From Methanobacterium sp. PtaB.Bin024 (GTDB lineage: Archaea; Methanobacteriota; Methanobacteria; Methanobacteriales; Methanobacteriaceae): a stretch of 64,000 nucleotides of DNA. Made by a program: the position numbers and the translations under genes. The notes under the pieces were generated by a model. The model worked only from the letters and a program-made list of their open reading frames with translations. It had not been told where the DNA came from and searched no databases. Shown piece after piece: positions 59,185 through 64,000 of this stretch; positions within the stretch are counted from its first letter, which is position 1; each line of letters starts with the position of its first letter. The stretch covers positions 87,510 to 151,509 of the forward strand of contig MVPY01000094.1 of assembly GCA_002067065.1 (NCBI GenBank). The letters run 5' to 3'.

Positions 59185-59868
59185 TTATTCATCTTTACTA
59201 AAAATTTCCTTTAACTCAATAATTTGGCTTGAAATGCCATCCTTTTTTTGTGCATATCCCCAATCTCCTTTTTCTATAAAATTATGATAATTTGGATGAG
59301 TTTTCACTAATAATTCATAAATTTTCCTTACTTGAGCTGTATTCCGTTCATCAGAAGGCATTTTTTGAACTGTTTCAGAATTTTTAAAGCATGGACTTTC
59401 ATTATATGTCCAGTTAATATCATCAAAAATTATCCAACCACCTGGAACAAGTAATTTATCAACAAGAAAAAACGCAAACCCATCAGTAAACCAATTATGT
59501 GCTCCATCAATATAACATAAATCAAACATAGGGGTAGGAGTTTGTTCAATTAACTTCATTAATCTCCAAGTATAGCAAGTAGGTTCATAATAAATTGTAA
59601 CATAGGAGGATAATTTTAATTTTGACAAAAGGGATTCGATGTTTGGTTTTCTATTTCGTGCAGATTCTCGATCTATTGTTGTCAGATGGCCTGTTTGCAT
59701 TTCATCCAAAATACCCGCAATATAACAAGAAGAAACCCCATGGGCAAACCCTAATTCTAAAATATTATTCAATTTCTGTCTTTTAATAAAACTGGTTAAT
59801 TCTGCCGCTTGATCAAAACTCATTACAGGAATACCTTTAATTACACCATGTACTTGCTCAAGTTCCAT
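59185..59868 (-). CDS. Class I SAM-dependent methyltransferase
   Basis: A 227-residue protein from ATG 59868 (MELEQVHGVIKG); the ATG at 59877 would add three residues. Motif I is NILELGFAHGVSSCYIAG, the acidic residue lies in HLTTIDRES, DLCYIDGAHNWFTDGF is the following strand, and LLVPGGWIIFDDINW a conserved post-III loop of the Methyltransf_24 group. It likely methylates a sugar or glycan, judging by context. A broken paralogue lies at 53743-54020. Confidence 0.8.
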   Translation of the reverse strand: MELEQVHGVIKGIPVMSFDQAAELTSFIKRQKLNNILELGFAHGVSSCYIAGILDEMQTGHLTTIDRESARNRKPNIESLLSKLKLSSYVTIYYEPTCYTWRLMKLIEQTPTPMFDLCYIDGAHNWFTDGFAFFLVDKLLVPGGWIIFDDINWTYNESPCFKNSETVQKMPSDERNTAQVRKIYELLVKTHPNYHNFIEKGDWGYAQKKDGISSQIIELKEIFSKDE

Positions 59869-59877
59869 ACAAATCAA

Positions 59878-60297
59878 ACCTCATTCCAATTATTAAAAAT
59901 TTATTTATCTTATTATTTTTGGCTTAAAGTAGTTATTCATATTGATGTGCGTGTTTTTTAATTTTATGCTTAAACCACATTAAGATGTGAAAAACTTTTC
60001 AGTATATCTACAAAATTACGACATTTTGTCTACCTTAATTCAAATCATCTTGTATACTAATCTCAAATTGGGAGTTGAATAAATACGGTATTTAATGATC
60101 TTAAGATGAAATTATATCTTTTGATCGATTCATGTTGAATTAATGTTCCTCGATTTTCTTATTCCAAAATCAACAAAACATTTCTAAAATAATAGATCTT
60201 GTAAGTAAACATTATATTAAAGTAAAGAGTTACTATTTTGTATTAGTTCAATAAATATTAAAAAAGTTAATGAAAAATTACATTTTGAGGTAGTACT
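59878..60297. other. Divergent AT-rich intergenic region
   Basis: The promoters for the methyltransferase (leftward) and the repeat-bearing FkbM gene (rightward) should be here. TTTTGAGGTAG just before 60298 gives a GAGGT ribosome-binding site for the latter. No further gene or repeat is seen. Confidence 0.3.
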
Positions 60298-61842
<1,545 letters not shown>

Positions 61843-61956
61843 ATCACCGAATTTATTTCAAGAAAATATAAATAATTATGGAAAATGGTATTTTTTTCTT
61901 ATTTAAATCCATTAATCCTTATATTCTTTCCAATAATTCCACAATAACACAACAGA

Positions 61957-64000
61957 TTAATCTATTAACTCTAGTATTAATTCTATATTTTTTTCAAATA
62001 TAAAATTTGACAAATCAGTTATATCTAACGATTTTTCTTTTCTCTTATGATTATTGACTAAATAATAATTAATAAGTGATTGAAAGTCATCAGGATTATC
62101 ATAAGTTACCACCGCATCTTCAAAAACATCTTCAATACCCTTAACCTTGTCGGATATTATAAAAGTCCCACAGGCAGATGCATCGAACAATCGGTTGGAT
62201 AGAAAACCTTTATCCCTCATATCATCCCAGTGATCACAGAGTAATATTTTACAGGATGAATATGCTTTCCTCAGTTCCTTATTAGGTATGTGTTCTCCCT
62301 TGATATACTTTTTATCTATCAGTCCTTCCCATCCTGCACCGTACACAGCCAGGTCCTTATCCGTAGGTAATAAATCCCTTAGTATCTTTCTATGCACTCC
62401 CCTGGAGTTTCCCACAAACAAGAGGTCGTGTTTGTATTTATCGTCAGGGTCCGGGTAGAAGAGTTCTGGGTCAGTACACTGCAACATAGCTTCCACTGGT
62501 ACATCCACTTTATGGGCTATTTCATCTGCCCAGAACTGGGAGGCTATGAACACGTGCTGGTACTGGTTGTACTCATCAATTGTTACTTCATCAGGGTGGG
62601 ATATGTTCCACATGATATTGAAGTGCTGTGGTTTCGGTTGGTACCGGCTTAAACCCCTTAAAACCAGGACCACGTCACAACGGGCATCACCATCACCATC
62701 CCATTCTGGAAGAACCTGCAGAACCACATCACAACCCTTTCTCTCCAGTTCTTTCTTAAGACCCAGAGCCATATAGTAATCACCCCATTCCAGAGCTTCA
62801 TCCCAGCTTGGTGCCGGTATCTTAATTGCCATCTTCCTTTTCAGAATGTAGGCTTCCAGAATTTCTTTTATCTTCTGGGCCCGGTGATCAAAAGTGTGGT
62901 TGGACAGCACAAACTCCTCCAGTTCCCTGATCTTAGCCAGTCTCTCCTTTTCGTTAGACAGATAATAACTTAGAAGATCGTTAAGTTCCTTTGTAGATCT
63001 ATAAACCGGTAATATTCCTTTAAAGGTTTCTTCTGCACCGATATCTCCATTGGTAACCACCAGAACCCCACTGGCAACAGCATCAAACACTCGAGTGTTC
63101 ACAGAACCATATTCCTTGGTAACCCGGTTGGCATCATCCACCACTACCTTGGTGGATCTGTAAATTTCAGGCATTTTCTGATGAGGAACAAACCCCTCAT
63201 AGTATGGTTTAAATTTTTCAAACTCTTCCCAGTTTTTACCATACAACTTAAAAGTATAAGGCAAACTCTCCGGATCCAGTGTGTCCACAATTTCACGCGG
63301 ATCATTCCAGAAACTCCCTGTAAAACAGTAGTCACATTTCCATCTGGCATCTTTCTCCACCTGGCTGTTAAAAATTTCTGGATCAGTAGCCAGGGGTAGG
63401 AGGAATGTATCCCTTCCTGTTTTATCTTCTATGTACCTGCAGGCAGTTTCACTGGTGGCCATCACCAAATCAAAATCCGCAAAATCAGGATAGTAAAATA
63501 TCCACCTATCAAGCCAGTTACGTGGCCATGCCATTTTAATGAGTAAATTATTCTTACATCGGACTTTACGAACATCATAGGCATCAAGTAAAGATATTAA
63601 AACATCAACATCCCTTTCAACAAAGTACCAGTCATCAGCCTCAACCCGTGACAGATAACTTATCTCCCAACCAAATTTCTGGAAACCCTTTCCCAGGGAT
63701 CTGGCAGTGAAGTAATCCCCTGCAGAAGAGTCATCACCAGTCTCGGTAACCACAAAAGCCACTTTTAAAGGTTTATCCGAGAATAGATAATTAGAGTTTA
63801 ACTTATCCAATAAAAGTTCTCTGCGCAGCCACTTATTCCATCTTTCCCTGAATAATCTTCGATTATTTAAACGCCATTTTTTTATTTCTTTTTTCTTATT
63901 TTTCTCCTGTGTCCCAAATTCATAGTGGAATAAAACTGCGTTAGGACAATAAATATTGTTATATCCTTCCTTCAGTAATTTTAAACAAAAATCAACATCC
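61957..64000 (-). CDS. GT2-CgeB-CgeB type glycosyltransferase, cut by the window edge
   Basis: The frame is open from the edge at 64000 to the stop at 61957; a TTG at 63810 is internal, not the start. The edge part reads DVDFCLKLLKEGYNNIYCPN and HYEFGTQEKN, the end of a GT2 domain. Two CgeB/GT-B halves follow, one from KVAFVVTETGDDSSAGDY to about residue 310 after the TTG (with VFDAVASGVLVVTNGDIGAEE) and the second ending with LFDASACGTFIISDKVKGIED. So at least three glycosyltransferase-like domains are fused. It probably builds a surface or lipid-linked glycan; its N-terminus lies outside the window. Confidence 0.82.
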   Translation of the reverse strand, partial: DVDFCLKLLKEGYNNIYCPNAVLFHYEFGTQEKNKKKEIKKWRLNNRRLFRERWNKWLRRELLLDKLNSNYLFSDKPLKVAFVVTETGDDSSAGDYFTARSLGKGFQKFGWEISYLSRVEADDWYFVERDVDVLISLLDAYDVRKVRCKNNLLIKMAWPRNWLDRWIFYYPDFADFDLVMATSETACRYIEDKTGRDTFLLPLATDPEIFNSQVEKDARWKCDYCFTGSFWNDPREIVDTLDPESLPYTFKLYGKNWEEFEKFKPYYEGFVPHQKMPEIYRSTKVVVDDANRVTKEYGSVNTRVFDAVASGVLVVTNGDIGAEETFKGILPVYRSTKELNDLLSYYLSNEKERLAKIRELEEFVLSNHTFDHRAQKIKEILEAYILKRKMAIKIPAPSWDEALEWGDYYMALGLKKELERKGCDVVLQVLPEWDGDGDARCDVVLVLRGLSRYQPKPQHFNIMWNISHPDEVTIDEYNQYQHVFIASQFWADEIAHKVDVPVEAMLQCTDPELFYPDPDDKYKHDLLFVGNSRGVHRKILRDLLPTDKDLAVYGAGWEGLIDKKYIKGEHIPNKELRKAYSSCKILLCDHWDDMRDKGFLSNRLFDASACGTFIISDKVKGIEDVFEDAVVTYDNPDDFQSLINYYLVNNHKRKEKSLDITDLSNFIFEKNIELILELID

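Overview
The window looks like a chromosomal segment of a mesophilic methanogen of the order Methanobacteriales, most likely Methanobacterium. The grounds are a bifunctional fructose-1,6-bisphosphate aldolase/phosphatase, a glutamate synthase split into separate subunit genes with an F420-type (FrhB-like) partner, archaetidylinositol phosphate synthase, RtcB with archease, a two-ring Cdc48/VAT ATPase, HisKA_2-type sensor kinases, and GGAA-N6-TTCC operators of the kind bound by the methanogen nitrogen repressor NrpR. The DNA is AT-rich. I saw no rRNA, tRNA, insertion sequence or CRISPR array.

Layout. 1-6.4 kb: a PepSY-like exported protein, a membrane histidine kinase with its response regulator, a lipid-synthesis gene (AIP synthase) with two small conserved partners, and a membrane protein. 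6.4-7.0 kb: a decayed receiver-domain remnant and a possible 54-residue gene. 7.0-11.9 kb: central metabolism (FBP aldolase/phosphatase, an AksF/LeuB-type dehydrogenase, malate dehydrogenase), a HEAT-repeat protein and a small anchored protein. 12.2-21.3 kb: a nitrogen-assimilation block of pdxT, four glutamate synthase genes and two consecutive amt-glnK pairs. Its three promoters each carry a GGAA-N6-TTCC palindrome, which suggests one shared NrpR response. 21.4-28.2 kb: housekeeping and small genes (MBL hydrolase, Fpg-like glycosylase, PepSY lipoprotein, pdxS, TPR protein, pterin dehydratase, DUF763 protein). 28.3-36.2 kb: a fused glycosyltransferase, nadA, an MTA/MTI phosphorylase, two small membrane proteins and rtcB. 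36.5-43.7 kb: an anchored metzincin-like protease, archease, cdc48, and a large hybrid sensor kinase flanked by an intact and a decayed copy of a tiny membrane-protein gene.

44-64 kb is a cell-surface polysaccharide/glycoprotein island: a Thr/Ser/Gly-repeat surface protein, DUF1616 and DUF4012 proteins, a WcaJ-type sugar-phosphate transferase, glycosyltransferases, an ugd-permease-ATPase export operon, and then from 53.5 kb a markedly AT-rich stretch of glycosyltransferases, methyltransferases and their broken copies. Several of these share a repeated 'YxxxxPD...NPLxHYxxHG' module followed by a coiled coil. One FkbM-type methyltransferase carries near-identical 96-bp repeats. The last gene runs off the right edge.

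The most interesting points are the circularly permuted FrhB-like subunit inside the glutamate synthase operon, the NrpR-type operator set that takes in pdxT, the repeat-bearing FkbM methyltransferase, the gene-decay and module-shuffling zone at 53.7-59.2 kb, the tiny membrane-protein pair flanking a sensor kinase, and a family of proteins joining a cytoplasmic zinc-ribbon-like module through one membrane segment to different extracellular domains.
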